This document shows, piece by piece, positions 25,213 through 35,262 of a stretch of DNA of 64,000 nucleotides (positions are counted from its first letter, which is position 1; every line of letters begins with the position of its first letter). The translations under genes and the position numbers were made by a program. Below the pieces are notes generated by a model. It searched no databases, was not told the DNA's origin, and was given only the letters and a program-made list of their open reading frames with translations. Source of the stretch: Streptomyces lincolnensis (GTDB taxonomy: Bacteria; Actinomycetota; Actinomycetes; Streptomycetales; Streptomycetaceae); assembly GCF_021173675.1 (NCBI RefSeq), contig NZ_JAIHON010000016.1, forward strand, positions 124,417-188,416. The letters run 5' to 3'.

Positions 25213-26194
25213 GCCAACTCCTTACTCTGCGCCGCTGCCTGCCCCAGACACGGCGCAGGCCCACCACTCCCATAACGAGCGGGAGTTCCGCAGGGCTCGG
25301 GAGTTGAATCGATCGATTCGGATTGTCGGGTGCAACCCTAAGCGACGGCGGAGCGGTGGCGGTCGCCCCGGATGCCGAGTCGGTGACGGAAGCGTAGGTT
25401 TTCGGCTCCTTGAGCGAGGTCCAGTGGCCGAACGGCCAGGCGATGACCATGGCCCGGCCGACCACCGAGTCCTCGGAGACCGTGCCGCCGTAGTCGGTGT
25501 CCTGGTGGGCGCGCGAGTCCGCGGAGTTGGCGCGGTGGTCGCCCATGACCCACAGCCGTCCCTGCGGGACGGTGATGTCGAACTCGGTCGTGGAGGGGGC
25601 GTTCCCCGGGTAGAGGTAGTCCGTCTCGCTCAGGGGAACGCCGTTGACCGTGACCCGCCCCTGAGTGTCGCAGCACTTGACGCGGTCGCCGCCGACGCCG
25701 ACGACCCGCTTGATGAGGTCCTTCTCGTTGTCGGACGGCAGCAGACCGATGAAGGTGAGACCTTCCTTGACCTGCTTGACGACGACGGGGTCCTCCTTCT
25801 TCGTGGTCGTCTGCTCGTCCTGGAGCCAGCCGCCCGGGTCCTTGAAGACGACGACGTCCCCGCGCGTCGGCCTGGAGCCGAACCACGGGGTGAACTTGTC
25901 GACCAGGACGCGGTCGCCGATCCGGATCGTCTGCTCCATCGAGCCGGACGGGATCACGAACGCCTGGACGAGGAAGGTCTTCAGCACGAGGGCTATGAGG
26001 ACCGCGACGCCGACGAGGAGCGGTATCTCCTTGATCGCGGAGCGCCTGCGGCGTCGCTTGACCTTGCGCTGGAGCTTGCGCCGCTCGGCGCGGCTGCGGC
26101 CGCCGGCCGGTCCGGCGGTGCGCCGGGCCCCTGTGGGCAGCAGGTTGTCGGCCGCGCTGCTCGACGCGCCGCGCGGTTTGCCACGGTTACCCAT
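25100..26194 (-). CDS. sipX: Type I signal peptidase (SipX position), with long overlapping tail
   Basis: A 364-residue signal peptidase with a basic cytosolic leader (RKVKRRRRR), one span (IPLLVGVAVLIALVLKTFLV), Ser in IPSGSM, Lys in IKRVVGVGGD and the GDHRANSADS box. After the catalytic domain comes a short hydrophobic stretch LPLVMGVVGL, then about 45 residues very rich in Arg and Gly. These are encoded in the 113-bp overlap with sipY and its upstream region. The Arg-rich end may be an accidental extension after loss of an earlier stop. It starts 8 bp inside the end of sipW. Confidence 0.88.
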   Translation of the reverse strand: MGNRGKPRGASSSAADNLLPTGARRTAGPAGGRSRAERRKLQRKVKRRRRRSAIKEIPLLVGVAVLIALVLKTFLVQAFVIPSGSMEQTIRIGDRVLVDKFTPWFGSRPTRGDVVVFKDPGGWLQDEQTTTKKEDPVVVKQVKEGLTFIGLLPSDNEKDLIKRVVGVGGDRVKCCDTQGRVTVNGVPLSETDYLYPGNAPSTTEFDITVPQGRLWVMGDHRANSADSRAHQDTDYGGTVSEDSVVGRAMVIAWPFGHWTSLKEPKTYASVTDSASGATATAPPSLRVAPDNPNRSIQLPSPAELPLVMGVVGLRRVWGRQRRRVRSWRGGCGGRRTVRARWRGTPRRIRGDSRPGRGRRRDLRE

Positions 26195-26918
26195 GGGCGC
26201 CCGCCGGGGTCCGCGCGCCGGGGGCGGGCACGCGCGCGTAGGCGTCGGGGCGGTGCAGACGGGCCGCGTGCCCCGCGGGCCAGACGATCCAGTCGGCCCG
26301 GCCGATGACGTCGCCGACGGGGATCATGCCGCCGCCGGGTGAGCCCAGGTGGTCGCGGGAGTCGCTGGAGTCGCTGCGGTGGTCGCCGAGGACGAACAGG
26401 GTGCCCGCGGGCACGACGACGTCGAAAGGCACCGAGGACGGGCTGTCGCCGGGGTACAGGAACGTCGACTCGTCGACGGACCGGCCGTTCACCTCGATCC
26501 TCCCCTCCTTGTCACAGCAGACCACGTGGTCGCCCCCCACGCCCACGACGCGTTTGACGTAGTCCGCATCCCCGAAATACCCAGTTCCGTCGAACACCAC
26601 CACGTCACCGCGGAGCGGTTCGGCACCGAAACGGTACGCCAACTTATTTACGAGAACGCGGTCCCCGATCCTCAATCCGTTTTCCATGGATCCGCTGGGA
26701 ATCTGGAAGGGCCGCGCCACGAAGGTGCTCAGCAGCAGCAGAAAGAGCAGGCAGACCAGCAGCGTCAGGGTGATCCGGCCGCCGGGGACCCATTCCGCGA
26801 GCCGGGACACCAACGCGAAACGCGACCGGCCCTCCGGTCCCTCCACGGCCGAGGTCTGCTCGGTCGGGGAAGGGCGGGAGGAGCGGTCGCGCTCCGTCGG
26901 CTGTGCTTCGGTGTCCAT
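26187..26918 (-). CDS. sipW: Type I signal peptidase (SipW position)
   Basis: A 243-residue signal peptidase, first of four tandem copies. A cytosolic leader is followed by a single span (GRITLTLLVCLLFLLLLSTF), Ser in IPSGSM, Lys in VKRVVGVGGD and GDHRSDSSDS. There is no obvious C-terminal membrane anchor, unlike the following paralogues, as described for SipW of S. lividans. It follows rplS by 47 bp with a weak hairpin between. Start ATG at 26918. Confidence 0.9.
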   Translation of the reverse strand: MDTEAQPTERDRSSRPSPTEQTSAVEGPEGRSRFALVSRLAEWVPGGRITLTLLVCLLFLLLLSTFVARPFQIPSGSMENGLRIGDRVLVNKLAYRFGAEPLRGDVVVFDGTGYFGDADYVKRVVGVGGDHVVCCDKEGRIEVNGRSVDESTFLYPGDSPSSVPFDVVVPAGTLFVLGDHRSDSSDSRDHLGSPGGGMIPVGDVIGRADWIVWPAGHAARLHRPDAYARVPAPGARTPAGAHG

Positions 26919-26919
26919 C

Positions 26920-26942
26920 GGGGCCAGATGTTATCCGGCCCC
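26920..26942 (-). terminator. Weak hairpin between rplS and sipW
   Basis: GGGGCC-a-GAT pairs with ATC-c-GGCCCC around a 3-nt loop, with one mismatch. It may reduce transcription from the ribosomal genes into the signal peptidase cluster. Confidence 0.4.
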
Positions 26943-26965
26943 TGCTCGGACCCCTGAACGCGAGA

Positions 26966-27316
26966 TCAGTTCTCGCGCTTCTCCTTGATCTTCGCGGCCT
27001 TACCGCGCAGCTCGCGCAGGTAGTACAGCTTGGCGCGACGCACGTCACCCTTGGTGACGAGCTCGATCTTCTCGACGATCGGGGTGTGCACCGGGAAGGT
27101 GCGCTCGACGCCGACGGAGAAGGAGACCTTGCGGACCGTGAAGGTCTCGCGGACACCGGCGCCCTGGCGACGGATGACCACGCCCTTGAACTGCTGCACA
27201 CGGGAGCGGTTGCCCTCGATGACGCGCACGTGGACGTTGACCGTGTCACCCGGGCGGAAGGCCGGGACGTCGCTGCGCAGCGACGCGGAGTCGACGGTGT
27301 CGAGCAGGTGAGACAT
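26966..27316 (-). CDS. rplS: 50S ribosomal protein L19
   Basis: A 116-residue L19 protein. The conserved FRPGDTVNVHVRVIEGNRSR, FKGVVIRRQGAGVRETFTVRK and the FPVHTPIVEKIEL regions are present. The ATG at 27316 gives the family start (SHLLDTVDS). An in-frame ATG at 27343 is not conserved. It lies at the subunit interface in the ribosome. Last of the rpsP-khpA-rimM-trmD-rplS run, 133 bp after trmD. Confidence 0.96.
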   Translation of the reverse strand: MSHLLDTVDSASLRSDVPAFRPGDTVNVHVRVIEGNRSRVQQFKGVVIRRQGAGVRETFTVRKVSFSVGVERTFPVHTPIVEKIELVTKGDVRRAKLYYLRELRGKAAKIKEKREN

Positions 27317-27449
27317 GTCGTCTGCTTTCTTCGCTGATGCCACAGGTCATCAACGGGAGATAGATGTTCTGAAGGATGCTGTCCACGTCGGGGCGGGCGT
27401 CGTGTCCCCCTGTGGCAGGGGCGCACGCCGGACGGCGCACAACAGCGAC

Positions 27450-28283
27450 CTATTGTTCCATGCCCTCTGGCCTGCGCCAAAATCGGCCGTACGGCTCGCC
27501 CTCGGGGTCCGGTGCCCAGCCCAGGATGGAGAGCATCTCGCGGTCCTTCTTGTCGAAGGCCTTGGGGTCGCAGGTCTCGATCAGGTCGGGCCGGTTGGCC
27601 GCCGTCCGCCGAAGGGCCTCGTCGCGCCGCCAGCGGGCGATCTTCCCGTGGTGCCCGCTGAGCAGCAGGTCCGGGACACCGCGGCCGCGCCACTCGGGCG
27701 GCTTGGTGTAGACGGGGCCCTCCAGGAGGTTGGCCATCGCGCCGGGCGCGAAGGAGTCGTCCCGGTGGGACTCGGCGTTGCCCAGGACTCCGGGCAGCAG
27801 CCGCGCCACGGCCTCCGTGACGACGAGCACGGCCGCCTCGCCGCCGGCGAGGACGTAGTCGCCGATGGAGACCTCGTAGACCGGCATCCGGGTCGCGTAC
27901 TCGTCGATGACCCGGCGGTCGATGCCCTCGTAGCGGGCGGGCGTGAAGACCAGCCAGGGCCGCTCGGAGAGCTCCACGGCGAGTTCCTGGGTGAAGGGGC
28001 GGCCGCTCGGGGTGGGGACGATGAGGGCGGGCGCGTGGGAACCCGCCTCGTAGCCGTCCGCCAGCACGGAGTCCAGCGCGTCGCCCCAGGGCTCGGTCTT
28101 CATGACCATGCCGGGCCCGCCGCCGTACGGGGTGTCGTCGACGGTGTTGTGGCGGTCGTAGGTCCACGCGCGCAGGTCGTGCACCCGCACGTCCAGCTGG
28201 CCACGCGCGCGTGCCTTGCCCACGAGGGAGACGTTCAGCGGTTCGAGGTACTCGGGGAAGATCGTGACGACGTCGAGGCGCAT
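27450..28283 (-). CDS. trmD: tRNA (guanine37-N1)-methyltransferase
   Basis: A 277-residue SPOUT methyltransferase making m1G37, which prevents frameshifting. DDTPYGGGPGMVM, RYEGIDRRV, EVSIGDYVLAGGEAA (knot region) and the SHRDDSF segment are all present. ATG at 28283, three bases after the rimM stop on the same strand. C-terminal extension of 30 or so residues ends in acidic/aromatic sequence seen in Streptomyces homologues. Confidence 0.96.
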   Translation of the reverse strand: MRLDVVTIFPEYLEPLNVSLVGKARARGQLDVRVHDLRAWTYDRHNTVDDTPYGGGPGMVMKTEPWGDALDSVLADGYEAGSHAPALIVPTPSGRPFTQELAVELSERPWLVFTPARYEGIDRRVIDEYATRMPVYEVSIGDYVLAGGEAAVLVVTEAVARLLPGVLGNAESHRDDSFAPGAMANLLEGPVYTKPPEWRGRGVPDLLLSGHHGKIARWRRDEALRRTAANRPDLIETCDPKAFDKKDREMLSILGWAPDPEGEPYGRFWRRPEGMEQ

Positions 28284-28286
28284 CGG

Positions 28287-28829
28287 CTACGACTCTTCCC
28301 GCGACGAGGCGATCTCCGCCTGGTCGTCGATGAGTCCCGGGGGCGGGTCGATGACCGCCCTCTGCTCCTCCAGGTCGATCTCGGTGACGATCTCCTCGAC
28401 GAACGGGATCATCACCTCGCTGCCGTCGGGCCGCTCGACGATGAAGAGGTCCTGCGAGGGCAGGTGCGAGATCTCTGTGATCCGGCCCACCTCGACGCCG
28501 TCCTTGGTCACGACGTCGAGATCCATGAGCTGGTGGTCGTAGTACTCGTCCTCCTCCTCGGGCAGCTCCTCCGGGTCGACCTCGGCGATCAGGAGGGTGT
28601 TGCGCAGCGCCTCGGCGGCGGTCCGGTCGCGGACGCCTTCGAAGCGCAGCAGGAGGCGACCGCTGTGCACGCGGCCCGTCTCGATGGTGAGCGGGCCGGT
28701 GGCGGCCGGGTCGGTGGCCAGGACGGCGCCGGGGGCGAGCCTGAGCTCCGGCTCGTCGGTGCGGACCTCGACGGTGACCTCGCCCTTGATGCCATGGGCG
28801 CGGCCGATGCGAGCGACTACCAGCTGCAC
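28287..28829 (-). CDS. rimM: Ribosome maturation factor RimM
   Basis: A 180-residue 16S rRNA processing factor that binds S19 and helps form the 30S head. It begins LVVARIGRAHGIKGEVTVEV, and the PRC-barrel half contains EYYDHQLMDLDV and LFIVERPDG...PFVEEIV. The C-terminal 20 residues are acidic. Downstream genes follow within 3 bp. Upstream is a 111-bp spacer with a GC hairpin. Confidence 0.95.
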   Translation of the reverse strand: MQLVVARIGRAHGIKGEVTVEVRTDEPELRLAPGAVLATDPAATGPLTIETGRVHSGRLLLRFEGVRDRTAAEALRNTLLIAEVDPEELPEEEDEYYDHQLMDLDVVTKDGVEVGRITEISHLPSQDLFIVERPDGSEVMIPFVEEIVTEIDLEEQRAVIDPPPGLIDDQAEIASSREES

Positions 28830-28884
28830 TTCTCTAGATCTCCTGTCATACGGCCGTCCCTACGACCGGCCGTCCTTACGACGT

Positions 28885-28920
28885 CGGGCCGGGAACGGCC
28901 CTGTGGCCCTCCCCGGCCCG
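28885..28920 (-). terminator. Intra-operon hairpin between khpA and rimM
   Basis: CGGGCCGGG (28885-28893) pairs perfectly with CCCGGCCCG (28912-28920). It could attenuate transcription inside the rpsP operon. Confidence 0.4.
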
Positions 28921-28940
28921 AGCCGGTGCTGCGTTTGGCG

Positions 28941-29180
28941 TCAGCGGACGTGGTCGACGTCGACGAGGTCGACGCGGACACCACGGCCGCCGATGGCGCC
29001 CACGACGGTGCGCAGAGCGCGTGCGGTGCGGCCGTTGCGGCCGATCACCTTGCCGAGGTCGTCGGGGTGGACCCGGACCTCCAGCACACGCCCGCGACGC
29101 AGGTTGCGCGACGCGACCTGCACATCGTCAGGATTGTCGACGATGCCCTTCACGAGGTGCTCGAGAGCCTCCTCGAGCAT
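28941..29180 (-). CDS. khpA: KhpA-type KH-domain RNA-binding protein
   Basis: A 79-residue single KH-domain protein. The GxxG loop is in GKVIGRNGRTARALR, and the ARNLRRGRVLEVRVHPDDLG-like strand precedes it. KhpA partners KhpB in other bacteria and binds many RNAs, affecting cell division and elongation. The stop of rpsP is two bases away, so it is in the same operon. Confidence 0.92.
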   Translation of the reverse strand: MLEEALEHLVKGIVDNPDDVQVASRNLRRGRVLEVRVHPDDLGKVIGRNGRTARALRTVVGAIGGRGVRVDLVDVDHVR

Positions 29181-29182
29181 GC

Positions 29183-29602
29183 TCAGGCCTCGGTCGACGC
29201 GGACTCGGCGGGAGCCTCGTCCTTCTTCTCAGCCTTCTTCTTCTGGGTGATCGCCTCACCCTTGCCCTCGTCGTCGCCACCGAGCGCCTCGAAGGACGGA
29301 CGCGCCGCCTTCTCGGCCGGCTGGAGCAGCGGCGCCGGGGCGGGCTCGCCCTTGAACTTCTGCCAGTCGCCGGTCTTCTTCAGGATGGCGAGCACGGGCT
29401 CGGTCGGCTGGGCGCCGACACCGAGCCAGTAGGCGACGCGGTCGGCGTCGACCTCGATGCGCGAGGGGTTCTGCACCGGGTGGTACAGACCGATCTCCTC
29501 GATCGCACGGCCGTCACGGCGCGTGCGGGAGTCGGCGACAACGATGCGGTAGTGAGGCGCGCGGATCTTGCCCAGACGCTTCAGCTTGATCTTGACTGCC
29601 AC
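29183..29602 (-). CDS. rpsP: 30S ribosomal protein S16
   Basis: A 139-residue S16 with the conserved start VKIKLKRLGKIRAPHYRIVV, then DSRTRRDGRAIEEIGLYHP and RVAYWLGVGAQPTEPV. The C-terminal 55 residues are an Ala/Glu/Lys-rich extension typical of actinobacterial S16. First gene of the rpsP-khpA-rimM-trmD-rplS run. Confidence 0.96.
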   Translation of the reverse strand: MAVKIKLKRLGKIRAPHYRIVVADSRTRRDGRAIEEIGLYHPVQNPSRIEVDADRVAYWLGVGAQPTEPVLAILKKTGDWQKFKGEPAPAPLLQPAEKAARPSFEALGGDDEGKGEAITQKKKAEKKDEAPAESASTEA

Positions 29603-29931
29603 GGAAGTGGTGTCTCCTGGTCTTGACGTGGTTGGGCACGGCGAGATTGCCGCGTGGGGTTGCGGTACCCGAGTGCCCGATGGACGCGTCAGCCGGAGGA
29701 GAGAGGGGTCCTGTGCGGCTGTCGAGTACAGCTAGCCATTGTGCCACACCCCGCGGGTCGCCTCGGACCGAGCCCGTGGTGAGGCACGCCTGAGCGGCAC
29801 CCGGCGCCGTGGTGAACGGCTCGGGTGCGCGGGACGGGCGCTCGCGGGGTGCCGCCTGATGGCGGCGGCACCCCGCCCGGGGCCTCACGCTCGACCGGCA
29901 GCCACGAGATGCCGGTGCTGGATCGGCCGCG
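29603..29931. other. Intergenic region upstream of rpsP with terminator
   Basis: A 329-bp stretch between the SprT-like gene and rpsP, both on the minus strand. It carries the terminator at 29844-29876 and, nearer rpsP, a small CTGT/ACAG hairpin in an AT-richer patch (about 29725-29745), probably the rpsP promoter area. I see no convincing -35/-10 pair and no coding sequence. Confidence 0.5.
29844..29876 (-). terminator. Hairpin terminator after the SprT-like gene
   Basis: Perfect 13-bp stem, GCGGGGTGCCGCC (29844-29856) against GGCGGCACCCCGC (29864-29876), with a 7-nt loop, 56 bp beyond the SprT-like stop. Confidence 0.7.
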
Positions 29932-30534
29932 TCAGCTCGCCGCCGCCCCCACGACCTCCGGGATACGGAACGGCTTCCCGCAGCCGCCGCACACGATCGG
30001 GGCCTGGGCCAGGACCGAGGGGACGACGCGGACGTTGCGACCGCAGTCGCAGACCGCCTTGACCCGGACGCCGCCCCCGGAGGAGCCGTGCCGGGCGGCC
30101 GGTCCGCGGAAGGAGCGGGCCGTGTCCGCCGCGGTCGCCGCGGTGTGCGCCTTGAGGGCGCGCTGGAGGTGTTCGATGGTCGGGCGGTAACGACGCTTCG
30201 CCTCGGGGGTGAGCGTGACCAGGGAGAAGCCGCTGCTGGGGTGCGGCTCCTCGGGGTGGTCCAGGCCCAGCTCCTCGGCGATCGCGAGGAATCTGCGGTT
30301 GTGGTAGCGGCCGGCACGGGAGGTGTCGCGGATGCCGCGCGAGGCGGCGATGCCATGGACTGCCTCGTGAAGCAGTCGCTCGAAGGAGAGCTCGTGACCG
30401 CACGCGGACGACGACTCCCCGATCAGGGACTCTGGCGCGGCAAGGTCCGGCAGCTCGGGGTGGTACCGCTGAATGTCGGCCCACGCCTGTGCCAGCTCTG
30501 CGGCGAGAACAGGTGGTGTCTGTGTCGTGCTCAC
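29932..30534 (-). CDS. SprT-like zinc metalloprotease-type protein
   Basis: A 200-residue protein. An HExxH motif occurs as H56-E-A-V-H60 with a candidate third ligand H78 in RYHNRRF, the SprT/Spartan arrangement. The C-terminus is a zinc ribbon: two pairs, CDCG and CGGCG. SprT-domain proteins cleave DNA-protein crosslinks in eukaryotes, but the bacterial role is unknown. Start is GTG at 30534. It lies between rpsP and a prolyl-tRNA synthetase gene, facing the same way, with its own terminator. Confidence 0.75.
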   Translation of the reverse strand: MSTTQTPPVLAAELAQAWADIQRYHPELPDLAAPESLIGESSSACGHELSFERLLHEAVHGIAASRGIRDTSRAGRYHNRRFLAIAEELGLDHPEEPHPSSGFSLVTLTPEAKRRYRPTIEHLQRALKAHTAATAADTARSFRGPAARHGSSGGGVRVKAVCDCGRNVRVVPSVLAQAPIVCGGCGKPFRIPEVVGAAAS

Positions 30535-30795
30535 GTAATGACAACGAGCCAGGGTGCCGCTGTGTTCCTATTCCGGGGCATCCCAAATAATTTGCACGTA
30601 CCCGTCAGTTGCCGCTGATGCGTCCTGACGAGGGCGGGTGCGCTGATCTGCGGAGAAGCCTCGCAGCTCGTAACAAGCTGGTGCGTAGTGTGAGGTACGA
30701 CCCGGCGCGTAGATCGTGTCCACGCGCCGGTGCGAGTGTGGTCGGCCGGTGCGCAAGGGGCGTTTCGGTCGCTCTCCCACCGGAAGGCCGTCACC

Positions 30796-32211
30796 TCAGT
30801 AAGCGCGCGCCACGATCGCGACGTTACCCGGAGCGTCGTCGGCGTCGGGCACCGACCCGTCCTCGGCGACCAGACACCGTACGGTCGCCACGTGCTCCCC
30901 CAGCCTGGCCTCGCCCTCTTCGCCGAGGACCGCCCACGGGATGCGCGCCCAGCCGCCGGCGACGGCCGCCTCGACCGCCTCCTCGACCGTCGACACCTCG
31001 GACGTCCGGGACAGGCGGCGCTCCCGGGCCTGGGTCAGCAGCAGCGCCTGGTCCTCCTCCAGGATCCCGGGAAGCAGCGCCACCAACGAGTCCAGGGAGA
31101 CCGGTTCCTTGCCGCCCGGGATCCGGCGGGCCAGCATCGCGGTGCCGTTCTCCAGGTCACGGGGCCCGATCTCGATCCGCACCGGGACGCCCTTGAGTTC
31201 CCAGTCGACGGCGCGGCGCCCGAAGGGGGTGTCCACCCGGTCGTCCACCTGGACCCGGACGCCCGCGGCCCTCAGCCGGTCGCCGACCTCGCGGACCTTG
31301 GCCAGAACCTGTTCGTCCCCCTTGATGGCGAGAACCACCACCTGGATCTGCGCCAGCCGCGGCGGGACACGCAGGCCGTTGTCATCGCCGTGCATCATCA
31401 CCAGGGCGCCGATCATGCGGGTGGTCGAACCCCAGGAGGTCTGCCAGACCAGTTCCTGGGTGCCGTCCTTCGACAGGTACGAGGTGTTGAAGGCCTTGGC
31501 GAAGTTCTGGCCCAACTCGTGGCTGGTGGCCATCTGGAGGGCCTTGCCGTCGCCCATCATGCCTTCCAGCGTGAGGGTGTTGACGGCACCGGCGAACCGC
31601 TCCTTGACGGTCTTGCGGCCGGGGACGACGTCCATCGCGAGGACGTCGACCATGAAGTCCTCGTAGACCTCGCGGTGGATGTGCGCGGCGAAGTCCCGCG
31701 CGTCCTCGTAGGTGGCGTGCGCGGTGTGCCCCTCCTGCCACAGGAATTCGGTCGTACGGAGGAACAGGCGCGGCCGGAGCTCCCAACGCACCACGTTCGC
31801 CCACTGGTTGATCAGCAGGGGCAGGTCCCGGTAGCTCTGCACCCACTTGGAGAAGTAGTCGTTGATGATCATCTCGGAGGTGGGGCGGACGACCGCCGGC
31901 TCCTCCAGCTCCTTGCCGCCGCCGTGCGTGACGACCGCGAGTTCCGGCGCGAAGCCCTCGACGTGGTCGGCCTCGCGGGTGAGGTACGACTGCGGGATCA
32001 GGAGGGGGAAGTACGCGTTCTGGGTACCCGTCGCCTTGATGCGGGCGTCCATCTCGGCCTGCATCCGCTCCCAGAGGCCGTACCCGTACGGTCGGATGAC
32101 CATGGTGCCGCGCACCGGACCGTTGTCGGCCAGCTCGGCCTTGTTGATCAGATCCTGGTACCAGCGGGGGAAGTCGTCCGCCCGCGGCGTGAGAACGGGT
32201 GCCTTGGCCAT
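30796..32211 (-). CDS. proS: Prolyl-tRNA synthetase, short eukaryote/archaeal-type
   Basis: A 471-residue class II synthetase that charges tRNA(Pro). Class II motifs are visible: motif 2 with RWELRPRLFLRTTEFLWQEGH (split RWELRPRLF, LRTTEFLWQEGH), motif 3 with GSTTRMIGALVM, and RPTSEMIINDYFSKW. An anticodon-binding domain and a short C-terminal extension follow. It lacks the 180-residue editing insertion of the bacterial 570-residue enzyme, so it belongs to the ProS type 3 group. ATG at 32211 (AKAPVLTPR). Streptomyces normally encode the long enzyme elsewhere, so this is probably a second copy. Confidence 0.9.
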   Translation of the reverse strand: MAKAPVLTPRADDFPRWYQDLINKAELADNGPVRGTMVIRPYGYGLWERMQAEMDARIKATGTQNAYFPLLIPQSYLTREADHVEGFAPELAVVTHGGGKELEEPAVVRPTSEMIINDYFSKWVQSYRDLPLLINQWANVVRWELRPRLFLRTTEFLWQEGHTAHATYEDARDFAAHIHREVYEDFMVDVLAMDVVPGRKTVKERFAGAVNTLTLEGMMGDGKALQMATSHELGQNFAKAFNTSYLSKDGTQELVWQTSWGSTTRMIGALVMMHGDDNGLRVPPRLAQIQVVVLAIKGDEQVLAKVREVGDRLRAAGVRVQVDDRVDTPFGRRAVDWELKGVPVRIEIGPRDLENGTAMLARRIPGGKEPVSLDSLVALLPGILEEDQALLLTQARERRLSRTSEVSTVEEAVEAAVAGGWARIPWAVLGEEGEARLGEHVATVRCLVAEDGSVPDADDAPGNVAIVARAY

Positions 32212-32412
32212 GGCGTGATCGTACGGGCCCACGTTGCCGGGATGTGAATTCTCGCCACAAGCACAGCGAACCCACAAGCCGGGGCCCGACAACCCCTGGA
32301 CGAGCGGTCGAGTGCGGAGTTACCTGGCATACGGGGGGAGTGCGAGCGCACTGGCACGGGGGCCATGCAAACGGGCACAGGGGAAACTCTCGGCGGATTG
32401 GGGCGCTTACCT

Positions 32413-33270
32413 ATGACACCTACGCTCGTGCGGCAGCACCGGCCGTCCGCGGGAGGACTACCCCGCGTGGACCGCGGTGCACGCGCGCGTGACTGGTCCG
32501 AGATCCAGGAGCGGATGCTGGTCCCGCTCTATGAGGCCGTCTACGAGCGACTGGACGTGGGCCCCGCGACCCGGGTGCTGGGCCTCGGCTGCGGCAGTGG
32601 GCTCGCCCTGCTGATGGCGGCCGCCAGAGGCGCCGCGGTGACCGGTGTCGACGAGTCCCGCCCCGAACGGCTGGCTCTCGCGCGCCAGAGGCTGCTGCCG
32701 GAGTCCTGGGGCACGCGCACGCGTGCCGACACCCGGCTCGTCGAGGGCACGCCCGAGGACGTGGCCGACGCGGACTCGCCCGCGTACACCCTGGTGACCT
32801 CCTTCGAGCCCATCGGGTGTCTGGCGGGTGACTCGGAGGGGCTCGGGGAACGGCTCGCCGCGGCGGTGCCGCTCGCCGAGCGGGGGACGCCCGTGGTGCT
32901 GGTCGGCTGGGGTCCGCCGGAGCGCTGTGCCACCTCGTCCGTGCTGCGGGTGGCCACCAAGCTGGCGGATCCGCTGCGCAGCACGGGCAGTTGGCGCCCC
33001 GCCCTCCGTGACGACCTGGAGGAGGTCGCCCATCGGGCCGGGCTCAGGCCGGACGGCTCCGGCCGGGTCGCCTGCCCGTTCGGGTACGCCGACCTGGACA
33101 GCGCGGTACGGGGACTGCTCTCGACGGGACTCTTCGACGCGGCGATCGCGGCGACCGACCAGGTGCAGGTGGACAAGGAGCTCACCGAGGCCCTGCACCC
33201 GCACCAGCGCCGGGACGGCACGGTGTGGATGCCGAACGTGTTCCGGTATCTGATCGCACGGGTGCCCTGA
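32413..33270 (+). CDS. SAM-dependent methyltransferase-like protein
   Basis: A 285-residue Rossmann-fold protein. The SAM motif VLGLGCGSGLALLMA occurs near residues 54-68, followed by VTGVDESRP, and a substrate region with a Trp-rich GWGPPERC. It is divergent from proS across a 201-bp interval. Start chosen at ATG 32413. An in-frame ATG at 32365 is possible, with a better GGGGG site. Substrate is unknown. Conserved here next to ftsH and ffh in Streptomyces. Confidence 0.75.
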   Translation: MTPTLVRQHRPSAGGLPRVDRGARARDWSEIQERMLVPLYEAVYERLDVGPATRVLGLGCGSGLALLMAAARGAAVTGVDESRPERLALARQRLLPESWGTRTRADTRLVEGTPEDVADADSPAYTLVTSFEPIGCLAGDSEGLGERLAAAVPLAERGTPVVLVGWGPPERCATSSVLRVATKLADPLRSTGSWRPALRDDLEEVAHRAGLRPDGSGRVACPFGYADLDSAVRGLLSTGLFDAAIAATDQVQVDKELTEALHPHQRRDGTVWMPNVFRYLIARVP

Positions 33271-33277
33271 CCCACCG

Positions 33278-35212
<1,935 letters not shown>

Positions 35213-35262
35213 ATCGGGACGTTACGACACGGACCAACCCTTGGCATGCGCAGAAAGTGACC

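Noticed and set aside
29720..29760. TGGCAC... resembling a sigma-54 promoter upstream of rpsP
   Set aside because: Streptomyces lack sigma-54, and the -12 element does not match.
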